Counted from the first letter of the stretch, positions 19,030 to 28,258 are shown. The stretch is 64,000 nt of DNA from Porphyrobacter sp. (GCA_027533455.1 JAPZUC010000001.1:457113-521112), one strand, 5' to 3'. Notes: generated by a model not told the origin, from the letters alone. Numbers and translations: made by a program.

Positions 19030-19317
19030 TTAGGCGGCGGCCTGAGCCTTCACCAGCTCGCGCTTGACCTTCAGTGCGTTGGTCGAAAGCTTCTCATCGT
19101 TGGTCTTGAGCAACCAGTTATCAAGCCCGCCATTGTGCTCGACCGAACGCAGACCGTGGGTCGACACGCGGAACTTGAAGCTGCGCTCCAGCTTTTCGCT
19201 CATCAGCGTCACGTTCTGCAGGTTGGGCAGAAACACGCGCTTGGTCTTGTTGTTGGCGTGGCTGACATTGTGGCCGGTCATGCGGCCCTTGCCGGTCAGT
19301 TCGCAGATGCGCGACAT
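19030..19317 (-). CDS. rpmB: 50S ribosomal protein L28
   Basis: 95 residues, start [27 protein letters not shown]. The family's conserved N-terminus and LPNLQNVTL block are intact; the C-terminal extension after [16 protein letters not shown] is typical of alphaproteobacteria. It stands alone with its own terminator. Confidence 0.97.
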   Translation of the reverse strand: MSRICELTGKGRMTGHNVSHANNKTKRVFLPNLQNVTLMSEKLERSFKFRVSTHGLRSVEHNGGLDNWLLKTNDEKLSTNALKVKRELVKAQAAA

Positions 19318-19554
19318 GGTGTGTCTCTTCTCGTAAAAAGCGGGGCCTAAGCTCGGGCCTAGGCAAGGAAAGCGGGGCGCATAACGGGGCATAGCCGAAT
19401 CGTCAAGCAAGTTGCGCCTGCCTGCTTGCCCGGCCCCGCACCCCCCGGCCGGCCTTAACCCATGTGATGGCCGGCGGGCACCACATCCCCTGCACTCGCG
19501 CCTGGTCTGGCGGGGCGCCGCCCGTGCGTTCAGACCCTCAGGAGAACTATAGCC

Positions 19555-19800
19555 ATGAAACGCATCATCATCACCAGCATCATCGCCCCCTTGGCAATTG
19601 GGCTTGCCGCGTGCGATGTCGACCAGACCAAGGAAGCCGAACTGCCCGAGGTCGAGGTCAAAGGCGGACAGGCGCCGGAATTCGACGTCGAAACCGCGGA
19701 GGTCGATGTCGGCACCGAAGAGAAGACGATCGAGGTTCCCGATGTCGATGTCAAAATGCCGGACGATGCCGAAGGGAAGCCTGTCACCGGCAACGAATAA
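19555..19800 (+). CDS. Small acidic lipoprotein
   Basis: 81 residues. Signal peptide with lipobox LAAC near residue 20, then an acidic repeat-like tail in which the dipeptide pattern (E/D)V recurs ([31 protein letters not shown]). No recognised domain. Probably an outer-membrane-anchored, unstructured protein. A ribosome site (AGGAGAA) precedes the ATG. Confidence 0.75.
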   Translation: MKRIIITSIIAPLAIGLAACDVDQTKEAELPEVEVKGGQAPEFDVETAEVDVGTEEKTIEVPDVDVKMPDDAEGKPVTGNE

Positions 19801-19821
19801 CCCGTTTCGGGCGCGCGGGGC

Positions 19822-20277
19822 ATGACAGCGGCGGGGTTCCGCGGCTTCATGCCCCGGGCGATTGCCGCCGCCCGCGCCGCTGCCGAGGCAGGCGAGGTCC
19901 CGATCGGGGCGGTTATCGTCAAGGACGGAGTGGTGATCGCCGAGGCGCACAATGCGCCCCGCACAGACCACGACCCCACGGCCCATGCCGAGATCCTCGC
20001 CATCCGGCAGGCGGCCAAAATCCTTCAGGACGAGCGACTGACCGGCTGCGAGCTGTGGGTTACGCTGGAGCCCTGTGCCATGTGCGCAGGCGCCATCGCC
20101 CATGCGCGGATTGCCCGGCTCTATTATGCCGCGAGCGATCCCAAGGGCGGCGCGGTGGAGCATGGCGCGCGAGTGTTCGACCAGCCCCAGTGCCTCCACC
20201 GGCCCGAAATCTATTCCGGGATTGGCGAGGCGGAAGCGGCGGAACTGCTCAAAGGGTTTTTCCGCGACCGGCGCTGA
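19822..20277 (+). CDS. tadA: tRNA-specific adenosine deaminase
   Basis: 151 residues. Converts the wobble adenosine (A34) of tRNA-Arg(ACG) to inosine. The zinc-binding and catalytic motifs are HAE (residues 55-57) and PCAMC (84-88). The catalytic glutamate is E57. Full length for the family. It follows the small lipoprotein gene by 21 bases. Confidence 0.95.
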   Translation: MTAAGFRGFMPRAIAAARAAAEAGEVPIGAVIVKDGVVIAEAHNAPRTDHDPTAHAEILAIRQAAKILQDERLTGCELWVTLEPCAMCAGAIAHARIARLYYAASDPKGGAVEHGARVFDQPQCLHRPEIYSGIGEAEAAELLKGFFRDRR

Positions 20278-20288
20278 TCGCGCGTCGA

Positions 20289-20304
20289 TGTTTCACATGA
20301 AACA
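20289..20304. promoter_or_regulatory. parS-like 16-mer (candidate ParB-binding site)
   Basis: TGTTTCACATGAAACA lies 12 bases after the tadA stop. The widely conserved chromosomal parS is TGTTTCACGTGAAACA, so 15 of 16 bases agree and only one central base differs. The two arms TGTTTCA/TGAAACA are perfect. It is in non-coding DNA, as many parS sites are. No parAB genes are in the window. Confidence 0.55.
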
Positions 20305-20498
20305 GTGACGCGAACGCGGAGCAGCGCGGGGCTAGAGGGGGCCGAAGGGGGCCAGCCGGGATCTGGGGGCTGCGAGAAGGCATCAGGGCACAGGATGGCC
20401 ATGATGGCCCCGGCGTTCAGCACGCAGCCTCGCTCTGGATAAGCGGGTGCGCCAAAGCCGTTGTGCGTCTTACAAGCCGGGTTCCGCCAAGCGGTTGG
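20305..20498. other. Non-coding stretch after parS-like site
   Basis: Between tadA and the convergent TPR gene. GC-rich with purine runs (AGAGGGGGCCGAAGGGGGCC around 20335). No open frame of convincing composition, no clear terminator and no RNA gene was seen. Confidence 0.4.
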
Positions 20499-22280
20499 CT
20501 AGATCCGGGTCATCGTCAGCCAGCGTCTGTCGCCGCGCCACACCGCTGCAAAGGCGCGCTCGGATGCCAGCATTTCGCGCCGATTGCCCAACCTTGCTTC
20601 GGTTCGGGCGAGGCCGAATAGGGCAAGCGCACTATTGGGCGCCTCGAACAGGGCGGCCTCGAACGCCGCCTTGGCATCCTCGAACCGTCCGGCCTCGAAC
20701 AAGGCTGCGCCCAGGGACTGCTTGACCGGGTAATACCAGTACGGCGGCTCATTATACGGCACGGATTTCTCCATCTCCGCTGCCTTCATGAAGTGCGCGA
20801 TCGCATCGCCATGACGCTTGCCCGCCATCGCTTGCCTGCCTTTTGCCACCTCTGCCGCCAGTGCGATAATCAACGGTGCGGGAAAGCCGTTCGCATTCAT
20901 CCTTGCGGCCCCATCGCTTTTCGCGAGACGATCCATCGCCGCGATCTCGGCTGCGAAATCCCCCAGCTTCGGGTTGAGCCCAATGGCAACGGCGCGGGCA
21001 TAATGGCGCATCGCCTCGACATATTCGAGCGGATGGGGTTCGGCGGTCAGGGCCATGATGGCGTCGGGGGAGGAATATTGCGCGTGGGCAAAATAGGGCG
21101 CGGCATAGATCGCCTGCACCCAGTAAAGATCCCGCCCGATCCCGGTATCGATGACGCTTTCGAGCTTGCGGGTCTGGTTCAGGACGGTCGGCATATCGCC
21201 CATCGCCTGCGCCGAGGTCAGCAGGAAATGCACATTGTGCGGATAGTATCCGAAGCGGACCAGGCCGTCGTCGCCGAACTTCGCCAGATAGGCTTCGTCC
21301 GCTGCGACCGCGCGCTTGTTGGCCTCGATTGAATCCTGATACCGGCCAAGACGGTAGTAGATATGCGCCGGCATATGCACGAGATGGCCGAGCGTTGCCG
21401 GCCCGGTCTTGTCGAGCCGGTCAGCCGCAGCCTCAGCCTTTGCCGGATCGGGCAATTCGAGAAGGTGGATATAGAGGTGCGAGGCCTGCGGATGATCGGG
21501 CGTGCGCGCCATAACGCCCTCGATCAATTTGACCGCCTCCGCAATGAATCTGGCCGGTGCGCCATCGACAGACCAATAGTTCCAGGGGCTGGTGTTCATC
21601 GCGGCTTCGGCAGCGAGAACGGCCATATCGTCGCTCTCGGGAAATTGTCCGGCAAGCGCGAGCATGGCCTGCGCATAATCCCGATCAAGCTGCCCCCGGT
21701 CTGCGGCGGGATTCGATGAATACCGCAGCGCCTGCGCATCAATCAGCGCCTTGATGAAGGGGCCGGATTGTGCGGACAGGCGCCGTGCCTGCTCCAGCGC
21801 GTGCAAGGCCGGGGCGTTTTGCTCCGCATCCATCCCGGCGTTGATATTGGGGCCGCGCGCCAAAGCTTCCCCCCACCAGCATTCGGCACAGGACGGATCG
21901 ATCTCGCGTGCACGCGTGAAGGAGGAAATCGCCGCCCGGTGGTTGAAGCCATAGGCGAAGGCGAGGCCCTGATCGAAATAGCGCCGCGCTTCGGGTTCCA
22001 GTTCGCCGAGTGGGAGGTCGGAGCGCGCGATGTCCGGAAACAGGCCGATCGTGCCGGCACCCATGCCGTGCTCGCCCGCGATGTCGGCTGCACGTTGCAG
22101 TCGGGCGGCGTAGACCGTGTCGAAACCGGAATTGCCGCGGCACGCGGCGCGTCCGGCGCGGGTAGGATCAAGCGCGGCAAAGGCCTCGTCTGACAATTCG
22201 AAAGACGATGACGATGCGGTTGCTGCAGAGCAGGCAAGCGAAACAAGGACGACCGCAGAAAATCTGGTGAACTGACCCAT
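20499..22280 (-). CDS. TPR-repeat protein, probably exported
   Basis: 593 residues from the ATG at 22280 (GGAG six bases upstream; two longer starts are possible). An N-terminal hydrophobic signal (FSAVVLVSLACSAATA) is followed by tetratricopeptide-like helical repeats: ARRYFDQGLAFAYGFNHRAAISSFTRAREIDPSCAECWWGEALARGP is one full repeat, and LFEAGRFEDAKAAFEAALFEAPNSALALFGLARTEARLGN another near the C-terminus. The central H-x-P-x-H-I-Y-YRLGRY segment occurs in a family of uncharacterised bacterial TPR proteins. Function unknown; a role in assembling exported complexes is possible only by analogy. Confidence 0.83.
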   Translation of the reverse strand: MGQFTRFSAVVLVSLACSAATASSSSFELSDEAFAALDPTRAGRAACRGNSGFDTVYAARLQRAADIAGEHGMGAGTIGLFPDIARSDLPLGELEPEARRYFDQGLAFAYGFNHRAAISSFTRAREIDPSCAECWWGEALARGPNINAGMDAEQNAPALHALEQARRLSAQSGPFIKALIDAQALRYSSNPAADRGQLDRDYAQAMLALAGQFPESDDMAVLAAEAAMNTSPWNYWSVDGAPARFIAEAVKLIEGVMARTPDHPQASHLYIHLLELPDPAKAEAAADRLDKTGPATLGHLVHMPAHIYYRLGRYQDSIEANKRAVAADEAYLAKFGDDGLVRFGYYPHNVHFLLTSAQAMGDMPTVLNQTRKLESVIDTGIGRDLYWVQAIYAAPYFAHAQYSSPDAIMALTAEPHPLEYVEAMRHYARAVAIGLNPKLGDFAAEIAAMDRLAKSDGAARMNANGFPAPLIIALAAEVAKGRQAMAGKRHGDAIAHFMKAAEMEKSVPYNEPPYWYYPVKQSLGAALFEAGRFEDAKAAFEAALFEAPNSALALFGLARTEARLGNRREMLASERAFAAVWRGDRRWLTMTRI

Positions 22281-22441
22281 CGCTCGCTCCATCCCCGATT
22301 GGCACGACCAGGTGTCGATTGTAGTCGACGGGTTCGGAAAGAGACAGGTGAAATCAGGCGAAGCCGTCATTCTGCATTACGCCCGGTTACGGCCACCCCC
22401 GGCACCCGGCGCAAGCTCGCCCGAAAGCCCTCGCCACCCCT

Positions 22442-23029
22442 TCATAATCCCCGCCAGATCTTCGCGGGCACCGTGTCCTTCGCCCCACGGCGCGATGCCG
22501 GGCAAGGCGCGGGGCGGAAGCGCCGCGAATAGCACAGGCGGATTTCCTCCAGCCAGCCGCGCGGGGAAAGCTCGATTCCGATGGCCTCCTCGCTCCAGCC
22601 CGGGTTGGCATCCGCAAAGGCAGCGCGGATGCGGCCTGCGGTGAGGTTCTCCTCGCGGCTGATGCGGTCATATTCGGGCAGCCGGAGCCCGCTGCGCAGC
22701 ACGGCGATGATCTTCAGATAGTTTGCGGGGCGCTTCACCATGCAGCTGCCGTGCTTGGCCCATTGCCGCGCGACGAGGCCGAAGCTTCCGTTTTCGCCCG
22801 AACATTGCACCGCGTGGGCGGGGTCGTCGGTGCGGGTACGGCAGAACTCGGGGCTCCAGCTGAGGGCAAGGGTGTAGCCGGTGATCGCGTTCTGGCGGCG
22901 CGGACCATCGGGCGTGATCTTGGGTACGCTGGTGACCTGCGGGACGCGGCATTGGTAGGCCTGCGCGTGGGCGGCGGCTGGGAGGGCCAGCGCGAGGACT
23001 GCGAGAGTGAGGCTATTCGAACACCGCAG
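22442..23029 (-). pseudogene. Ribonuclease T2-family relic lacking part of the active site
   Basis: A 195-codon frame resembles RNase T2: signal-peptide-like LTLAVLALALPAAAHAQ, then ITGYTLALSWSPEFC, and after QCSGENGSFGLV it goes directly into ARQWAKHGSCM (the second catalytic segment, KHGxC). The first catalytic segment, normally HGLWP, and the stretch up to the second segment are missing, about 45 residues, with the frame kept. There is also no ATG, GTG or TTG before the signal peptide; the only initiator-like codon is a CTG at 23029 (a GTG at 22810 would remove the signal). I judge it inactive. The end (AKIWRGL) looks natural. It overlaps the upstream gene's stop. Confidence 0.65.
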
Positions 23030-23450
23030 GGTCGGACTCCCCCTTGAACTTGAACCAGCGGTTGCTGGCGGGCGTGAAGAGGAAGGCCACGGCGAACAGG
23101 CCCAGCGGCAGCGAGGCGAGCCACAGCGGCTGCATCCGTATCGCCATCGGCAATACAGGCAGCATCACCAGGAAGCCCCCAAGCTTGGCGAGCGCCATGA
23201 TGCTCACCATCCAGCGCGCAAAGCTGACAGCGGAGAGCCAGACCATCGCGACAGGAATGAACGCGATCGAAAGCCATGCGCTGTGCCACACGATCAGCCC
23301 GTCGCGCGACAGCCCGAGGAAACCGCTTTGCGATTTGAGCACCACGGGAAGCCGCACCAGCCCGTCGATGTAGGCGAGCAAGGCAGCGGCGAGGAAGGCG
23401 ACGGCGAAGATCGTGATGCTCGTCGGACGCCGCCGAGAAAGCGGGATCAT
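23013..23450 (-). CDS. Hypothetical inner-membrane protein
   Basis: 145 residues with four hydrophobic helices (about 13-32, 52-75, 80-102 and 108-127) and a charged C-terminus (RWFKFKGESDP). The ATG at 23450 overlaps the nadC stop (ATGA), so it is translated with nadC. No family recognised. Downstream it overlaps the RNase T2 relic. Confidence 0.75.
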   Translation of the reverse strand: MIPLSRRRPTSITIFAVAFLAAALLAYIDGLVRLPVVLKSQSGFLGLSRDGLIVWHSAWLSIAFIPVAMVWLSAVSFARWMVSIMALAKLGGFLVMLPVLPMAIRMQPLWLASLPLGLFAVAFLFTPASNRWFKFKGESDPAVFE

Positions 23451-24319
23451 ACCAGCTTGAAATCCAGCCCAATATCGGCCGCTGGCGCGCTCTGGGTCAA
23501 GCGGCCGACCGAGATGTAGTCCACCCGGCTCGCGGCCTTGGCGGCGATGGTCTGCAGGTTGACGCCCCCGCTTGCCTCGGTCGGCACGCGGCCTGCAACG
23601 AGGCTCACGGCTTCGGCAAGGGTGGCGGGATCCATGTTGTCGAGCAGCAGGTGATGCGCGCCCGCTGCCAGCGCGGGTTCGATCTGGTCGAGGCGGTCGA
23701 CCTCGCAGATGATCTTCGTGACACCCGCCTCGCGTGCACGGCGCACCGCTTCGCCGACGCTGCCCGCGACCGCGACGTGGTTGTCCTTGATCATCGCAGC
23801 GTCCCACAGCCCCATGCGGTGGTTCTGCGCGCCGCCCTGGCGGGTGGCGTATTTCTCGAGAAAGCGCAGGCCGGGGATGGTCTTGCGGGTGTCGAGCAGG
23901 GTGCAAGCCGGGTTGCCGCCCGGCCCCCGCATCGCGGTGACGTAGGCTTGCGTCATGGTGGCGATGCCCGAGAGGTGCTGGACGATGTTGAGCGCGCTTC
24001 GCTCGGCCGTGAGCAGCGCCCGCGCCTTGCCCTCGATGCGCATGAGGTCGGTTCCGGCGGGCACCTTGTCGCCATCACAGACGAGCGGGTCGATGCTGCA
24101 ATCAGGGTCGAGGTGGCGGAAGAACGCTTCGGCGAGCGGGAGGCCGGCGACCACGATGGCATCGCGGCTGTCCATCACCCCGGTAAAGCGCGCATCGGCG
24201 GGGATCACGCTTTCGCTGGTAACGTCCCGCCCGCCGCCGGGCAGGCCTTCGCCAAGGTCCTCTGCAAGGGTTTCGCGGATTAACTTGGCGAGGTCGAAGC
24301 CGGGGAGGGTGAAGGTCAT
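23447..24319 (-). CDS. nadC: Nicotinate-nucleotide pyrophosphorylase (carboxylating)
   Basis: 290 residues from the ATG at 24319. Makes nicotinate mononucleotide from quinolinate in NAD synthesis. Characteristic segments: AEDLGEGLPGGGRDVTSE, the substrate-binding LNIVQHLSGIAT, DTRKTIPGLRFLEKYATRQGGAQNHRMGLWDAAMIKDNH and the C-terminal EASGGVNLQTI ... VDYISVGRLTQSA. Neighbours nadA/nadB are absent from the window. Confidence 0.97.
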   Translation of the reverse strand: MTFTLPGFDLAKLIRETLAEDLGEGLPGGGRDVTSESVIPADARFTGVMDSRDAIVVAGLPLAEAFFRHLDPDCSIDPLVCDGDKVPAGTDLMRIEGKARALLTAERSALNIVQHLSGIATMTQAYVTAMRGPGGNPACTLLDTRKTIPGLRFLEKYATRQGGAQNHRMGLWDAAMIKDNHVAVAGSVGEAVRRAREAGVTKIICEVDRLDQIEPALAAGAHHLLLDNMDPATLAEAVSLVAGRVPTEASGGVNLQTIAAKAASRVDYISVGRLTQSAPAADIGLDFKLV

Positions 24320-24333
24320 CAACCGATAATAAA

Positions 24334-24372
24334 CGGTCGCAAGGCGACCGCAAGGCCGACCGGCCGCCCGCA
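24334..24372 (-). repeat. Dispersed palindromic repeat, copy B
   Basis: The complement of this 39-bp stretch matches 12853-12891 at 33 of 39 positions. It includes the hairpin CGGTCGC-AAG-GCGACCG (24334-24350). It sits in a 96-bp block of successive hairpins between nadC and the response-regulator gene. Confidence 0.6.
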
Positions 24373-24381
24373 ACGGGCGCA

Positions 24382-24426
24382 GCTATGCTGCGCGCATAGC
24401 GAGGACGGGGGCGCGGAGGCGCCCCC
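24382..24426 (-). terminator. Hairpin pair downstream of the LytTR gene
   Basis: GCTATGC (24382-24388) pairs with GCATAGC (24394-24400); GGGGGCGC (24407-24414) pairs with GCGCCCCC (24419-24426). The second lies 7 bases past the stop of the minus-strand response regulator. There is no T-run, so termination by this structure alone is uncertain. Confidence 0.45.
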
Positions 24427-24433
24427 GCTCACA

Positions 24434-25240
24434 TCAATGCACGAAGCGGGCCACCACGTCGCGATACGAGCGGCTCACCTTCACCTCGGCGCCGCTTTCC
24501 AGCACCAGGAAGCACTCGCCGTTGGTGTGGGGCTTCACCTGCCGCACCAGATCGAGGTTGACGATTGTCGAGCGGTGGACGCGCTGGAACTTGCGCGGGT
24601 CGAGGCGGCGTTCGAGGTCCTTCATCGTCTCGCGCAGCACCAGCGAATTGTCGCCGGTGGAGATGATCATGTAATCGCCCGCGGCCTCGATATGCTCGAT
24701 CGTGTCGACCTCGACACGGAAGATCTGGCCGCGGTCCTTGACGTTGATGAGCTTCTCGAAGCGGTCCGCGCTTTCGGTCGTCGTCGCGGTCGCATCGGCG
24801 AAGTCGGCTGCCCGTTCCGGCGCGATTTCGGAGAGCACGTCGAGCAACTGCCCGGCATCCTCGGCCGATTTCTTCTCGGCAAGGCGCTGGCGCACACGCT
24901 CGATGGTGTCGGCGAGCTTCTGTTCGTCGACCGGCTTCATCAGGTAGTTGACGGCGTTGGCCTCGAAGGCGCGGATGGCGTGCTCTTCGTAAGCCGTGAC
25001 GAAGACGAACAGCGGCGGTTCGATCTCCATCACGCCTTTGACAACGGAAAAGCCGTCGAAGCCGGGCATCTGGATGTCGAGAAAGACGAGGTCGGGCTTC
25101 TCGGTCTTGATCTTGCGGATCGCCTCGCGGCCATTGGCGCAGGTGTCGATGATCTCGACGTCCTCGAACGGCTGGAGCCGCAGCTGTAGGCCCTGGATGG
25201 CGAGTTTCTCGTCGTCGACAAGGATGGTTCTGATGGTCAT
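24434..25240 (-). CDS. LytTR-family response regulator
   Basis: 268 residues. The N-terminal receiver domain has the acidic pair D9/D10, phosphoacceptor D55 (LVFLDIQMPGFDG) and conserved K in MKPVDEQK. The C-terminal LytTR DNA-binding domain runs from about residue 165 (INVKDRGQIFRVEVDTIEHIEAAGDY) to the end (RVHRSTIVNLDLVRQ ... VSRSYRDVVARF). Partner of the LytS-type kinase immediately upstream, with a 4-base overlap. Confidence 0.92.
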   Translation of the reverse strand: MTIRTILVDDEKLAIQGLQLRLQPFEDVEIIDTCANGREAIRKIKTEKPDLVFLDIQMPGFDGFSVVKGVMEIEPPLFVFVTAYEEHAIRAFEANAVNYLMKPVDEQKLADTIERVRQRLAEKKSAEDAGQLLDVLSEIAPERAADFADATATTTESADRFEKLINVKDRGQIFRVEVDTIEHIEAAGDYMIISTGDNSLVLRETMKDLERRLDPRKFQRVHRSTIVNLDLVRQVKPHTNGECFLVLESGAEVKVSRSYRDVVARFVH

Positions 25241-26451
25241 GCGGTTGTTCCGATGGTTCTTGGGGGGTTGAGCGGAATGATGTTGTCGCCCCCGCCCGTT
25301 GCAGTCCCGACGGCTGCCGGGGCGGATGCTGCCACTTCCTGAGCGCTTGCGGCCCGAGTGAAGGGAATCTCGATCAATACGGTGAAGCCGCCCCCAGCTT
25401 CCGAACGTGTTTCAAAAAGGTGGTTTTCTCCATAGGCCTGCGCCAGGCGATTACGTATGTTAGCAAGTCCGACGCCGGTCGATACAGGCCGGCCCAAGGC
25501 TTGATCGCGCGCGGCATCACGCGGCCCGTCATCTGCGCCCGGCCCGGTATCCTCCACTGTCAGCCGCAGCCGATCGCCGATCACGCGTGCGGTAAGCGAG
25601 ATCTGCGCGCCTTCCTCCTGCGTGCTGACGGCATATTTGATCGCGTTCTCGACCAATGGTTGCAGCAGCATCGCGGGAAGCTGCGCGGCGAGGGCGGCAT
25701 CCTCGATCTCGAACTGGGTGCGAAGGCGTTCTTCGAAGCGCATCCGCTCGATATCGAGATAGAGCTGGAGCGTCTCGATCTCCTGCGCCAGAGTGACCTG
25801 GCTGCCGGGCTCGGCGATCAGGGTGTGGCGCAGGAAGCCCGAGAGGCGCGTGAGCATCGCGTTGGCGGGCTCGGTCTGCTTCAGCAGCACCAGCGTGCTG
25901 ATCGAATTCAGCGTGTTGAACAGGAAGTGCGGGTTTAGCTGGTAACGCAGCATCGCTAGCTGCGCGGCGGTCGCCTGGGCCTCTAGCCGCTCCAGCCGGT
26001 CGGCCTGTTCCTCGACCGTCAGGAAGAAGTTGATCGCGTAATAGAGCGCGCTCCATCCGCCGAGCAGGGTCAGCGGCAGGTAGAGGAGGCCGATCAGACG
26101 CTGGGCGAAGGTCGTGTCGCGTGTGCCGGCGTAGTACACGCCCTGCACCCAGGCATCGATCGAGGCGTGAAGCAACACCGCGAACACCAGTACCACTGCG
26201 GTCAGGCCCCAGGTGACCAGCGGCTGCTGCTGGATCAGGCTGCGGTAGATAACCGACAGGATGAGGCTGATCGAAAAGCCGGTGATGGTGGTGACAAGGA
26301 TCAGCGCGAGAATATCGAGCGATTGCTGGTTCGCGAGCGCGGAGACCGCGCGCAGCAGGAACGCTGCACCCCAGCCCGCCAGCTGGAGGTTCCAGAACGC
26401 CCGGTTCTTGCTTGCGAAGAACGGCGCCGCCTGGATCTGGAGCACTGCCAT
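25237..26451 (-). CDS. LytS/YehU-type sensor histidine kinase
   Basis: 404 residues. Four predicted transmembrane helices in the first 150 residues, then the His_kinase domain with the phosphoacceptor motif LRYQLNPHFLFNTLNSIS and an HATPase_c domain with LVENAIKYAV (N box) and DTGPGADDG (G1 box). No periplasmic sensor domain is visible, so the membrane segment itself is likely to sense. It forms a two-component system with the LytTR regulator downstream. Targets are not evident in the neighbourhood. Confidence 0.92.
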   Translation of the reverse strand: MAVLQIQAAPFFASKNRAFWNLQLAGWGAAFLLRAVSALANQQSLDILALILVTTITGFSISLILSVIYRSLIQQQPLVTWGLTAVVLVFAVLLHASIDAWVQGVYYAGTRDTTFAQRLIGLLYLPLTLLGGWSALYYAINFFLTVEEQADRLERLEAQATAAQLAMLRYQLNPHFLFNTLNSISTLVLLKQTEPANAMLTRLSGFLRHTLIAEPGSQVTLAQEIETLQLYLDIERMRFEERLRTQFEIEDAALAAQLPAMLLQPLVENAIKYAVSTQEEGAQISLTARVIGDRLRLTVEDTGPGADDGPRDAARDQALGRPVSTGVGLANIRNRLAQAYGENHLFETRSEAGGGFTVLIEIPFTRAASAQEVAASAPAAVGTATGGGDNIIPLNPPRTIGTTA

Positions 26452-26525
26452 AATGGAGCGGGTCTAACTCATTTCGTCGCAAACGGCACGGGTATTCGGT
26501 CGCGCCGCCGTGTCAGTGCCACGGT

Positions 26526-27503
26526 TCAGCGCTCCGGTGTTATCTCACGCCGGAAATGCGTCGCCCAATCGGCCTTGCCCTCGCGCGCCATGAAGTCGCG
26601 CACAAGGGCAAGTTCGACCTCCATGTGCTCGGCGCGCTCGTCCCAGCCTTCGTGCTTGCGGCGCATCTTCAGGCCCGAATCATGCGCCTTGCCCCAGCGC
26701 CGCATGAAGCGCGGGCCGGCGGCAGGATCATAGCCCGCATTGGCGAGCAGCCACGGAACCAGCCGGTCGGCCTCGCGCTCGATCCGGCGCACGTTCCTGT
26801 CGCTCCTGCCTTTGCTGTCAAGCCATGCGTCATGGCCGAGGGCATTGTGCGCCAGTTCATGCGCGACCAGCGCGGCAAAGACTTCTTCCTCGGGGTAGGC
26901 GAAGGCCGGGAAGCCAATGCCGATCACCACCCGCGTCCCGTCGGCCACGGCCTTGTCGCCATCGCCCATCAGCTCGAAACGCGAGGCGCAGACTTCGACC
27001 GGCTGGACGCGCGCGGTTTCGCCATCGGCAAAGGTGATCGCGATGTCGCCGTGCTCGGTCAGCATCGCCCCGATATGGCCATGCACCTTTGCGAGCCGCT
27101 TCCATTCGAAGCGAGTGGCGGCGGGCAGCGTGTTGGGATCGAGCGTGACGAGCCGCGCAATTTCGCGGTTGCGCGGGAATTCCCCCGAGAGAGCGGCGGG
27201 CGATCCGCGCGCGGCGGTCTGCACCGCGAAGTCGCCGGTAAGGCCCAGCGCCTTGCGGGCGATAGCGGGCACGCCGTAGCTCGCCATATCCTGCAATTGC
27301 AGTCCGATGCTCGGGACAATCGACAGACAAAACGGCGCATTGGCGCGGGCGAGCCGCCAGCCCACATCCTGCAAGCGCTGGTCGGCATCCTGAAAGCGCG
27401 CGATGGCAGCCCGCTCGGCTGCGTAATCGATCTGCGCCGGCTGGGGCGCCTGCGCGGCGAGCGGCCCCGCCAGCAGCGTCGCGGCAAGCGCAGCCTTGCG
27501 CAT
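26526..27503 (-). CDS. M48-like zinc metalloprotease, exported
   Basis: 325 residues from the ATG at 27503 (AGGAG close upstream). The N-terminal signal ends near AAQAPQPAQ. The zinc site is VAHELAHNALGH (HExxH) with a downstream glutamate in EREADRLVPWLL, the arrangement of peptidase family M48. Two extra cysteines (NAPFCLSIVP and VEVCASRF) may pair. It overlaps or abuts the DsbA-like gene upstream on the same strand, and another M48 protease lies just beyond, suggesting an envelope quality-control group. Confidence 0.85.
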   Translation of the reverse strand: MRKAALAATLLAGPLAAQAPQPAQIDYAAERAAIARFQDADQRLQDVGWRLARANAPFCLSIVPSIGLQLQDMASYGVPAIARKALGLTGDFAVQTAARGSPAALSGEFPRNREIARLVTLDPNTLPAATRFEWKRLAKVHGHIGAMLTEHGDIAITFADGETARVQPVEVCASRFELMGDGDKAVADGTRVVIGIGFPAFAYPEEEVFAALVAHELAHNALGHDAWLDSKGRSDRNVRRIEREADRLVPWLLANAGYDPAAGPRFMRRWGKAHDSGLKMRRKHEGWDERAEHMEVELALVRDFMAREGKADWATHFRREITPER

Positions 27504-27511
27504 GGCTCCTC

Positions 27512-28219
27512 TCAAGAGGCGGCGTCAGCGGAGGCGATCGCCTCCTTGAGCTTCTCGTAGCCGACCGCGCCGCCGAACGGCTTCTTGCCCGCGATCCATG
27601 CCGGTGTGCCGGTAAATCCGAGCGCGCGGGCGTGATCGAGATTGCGGGCGATTTCGGTCGAGACGACGTCCGATGCCGCGTCCTGTTGTGCCTTTGCCAT
27701 GTCGAGCCCGGCCGCGCGCGCCGCTGCCTCGACGTCCTTGGTCTGGAACATCGCATCGTGGAAGGCGCGGTACTTGCCCTGCATCCCCGCCGCCAGGGCC
27801 ATACGCGAGGCGACGTCGCTGCCTTCGAAGATCGGCCATTCGCGGATCACGACCTTGAGATCGGGGTCCTCGGCGATCAGGCGGTTCACGTCCTTGAGGC
27901 TCGCCTCGCAATAGGGGCAATTATAGTCGGTGAACTCGACCAGAACCTTCTTGCCCTGCGGATTGCCGAGCACGACGCCGGGGAAGGGCTCCATCACCTG
28001 CCCGCCTATCTGCGCCAGCCGCTTGGCTGCTTCCTGCTCCTCGTAGGCCTGCGCCATCTGGGGGAGGAGGTCGGGATTGCCGAGCAGGAAGCTGCGGGTG
28101 CGGTTGTCGGCAAGGCCCGAATAGGACCACACCCAAGCGCCGAGAAATCCGAATATCAGCGCCACCAGCGCGGTCAGCAGGGTCTGGCGCAGGGCCGAAG
28201 GTTCGCTTTGATTCGACAT
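27512..28219 (-). CDS. DsbA-family thiol-disulfide oxidoreductase
   Basis: 235 residues. An N-terminal membrane anchor (LLTALVALIFGFLGAWVWSY) is followed by a Scs-C-like leader (LLGNPDLLPQMAQAYEEQ) and a thioredoxin fold with the active site TDYNCPYCEAS and the cis-proline loop GFTGTPAWIAG. Likely a periplasmic thiol oxidase or isomerase, membrane tethered. Co-oriented with two M48 proteases. Confidence 0.9.
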   Translation of the reverse strand: MSNQSEPSALRQTLLTALVALIFGFLGAWVWSYSGLADNRTRSFLLGNPDLLPQMAQAYEEQEAAKRLAQIGGQVMEPFPGVVLGNPQGKKVLVEFTDYNCPYCEASLKDVNRLIAEDPDLKVVIREWPIFEGSDVASRMALAAGMQGKYRAFHDAMFQTKDVEAAARAAGLDMAKAQQDAASDVVSTEIARNLDHARALGFTGTPAWIAGKKPFGGAVGYEKLKEAIASADAAS

Positions 28220-28258
28220 GGGTGCTTTCGTGGTTAGCGCGAGGAGCGAGGTGTGGAC

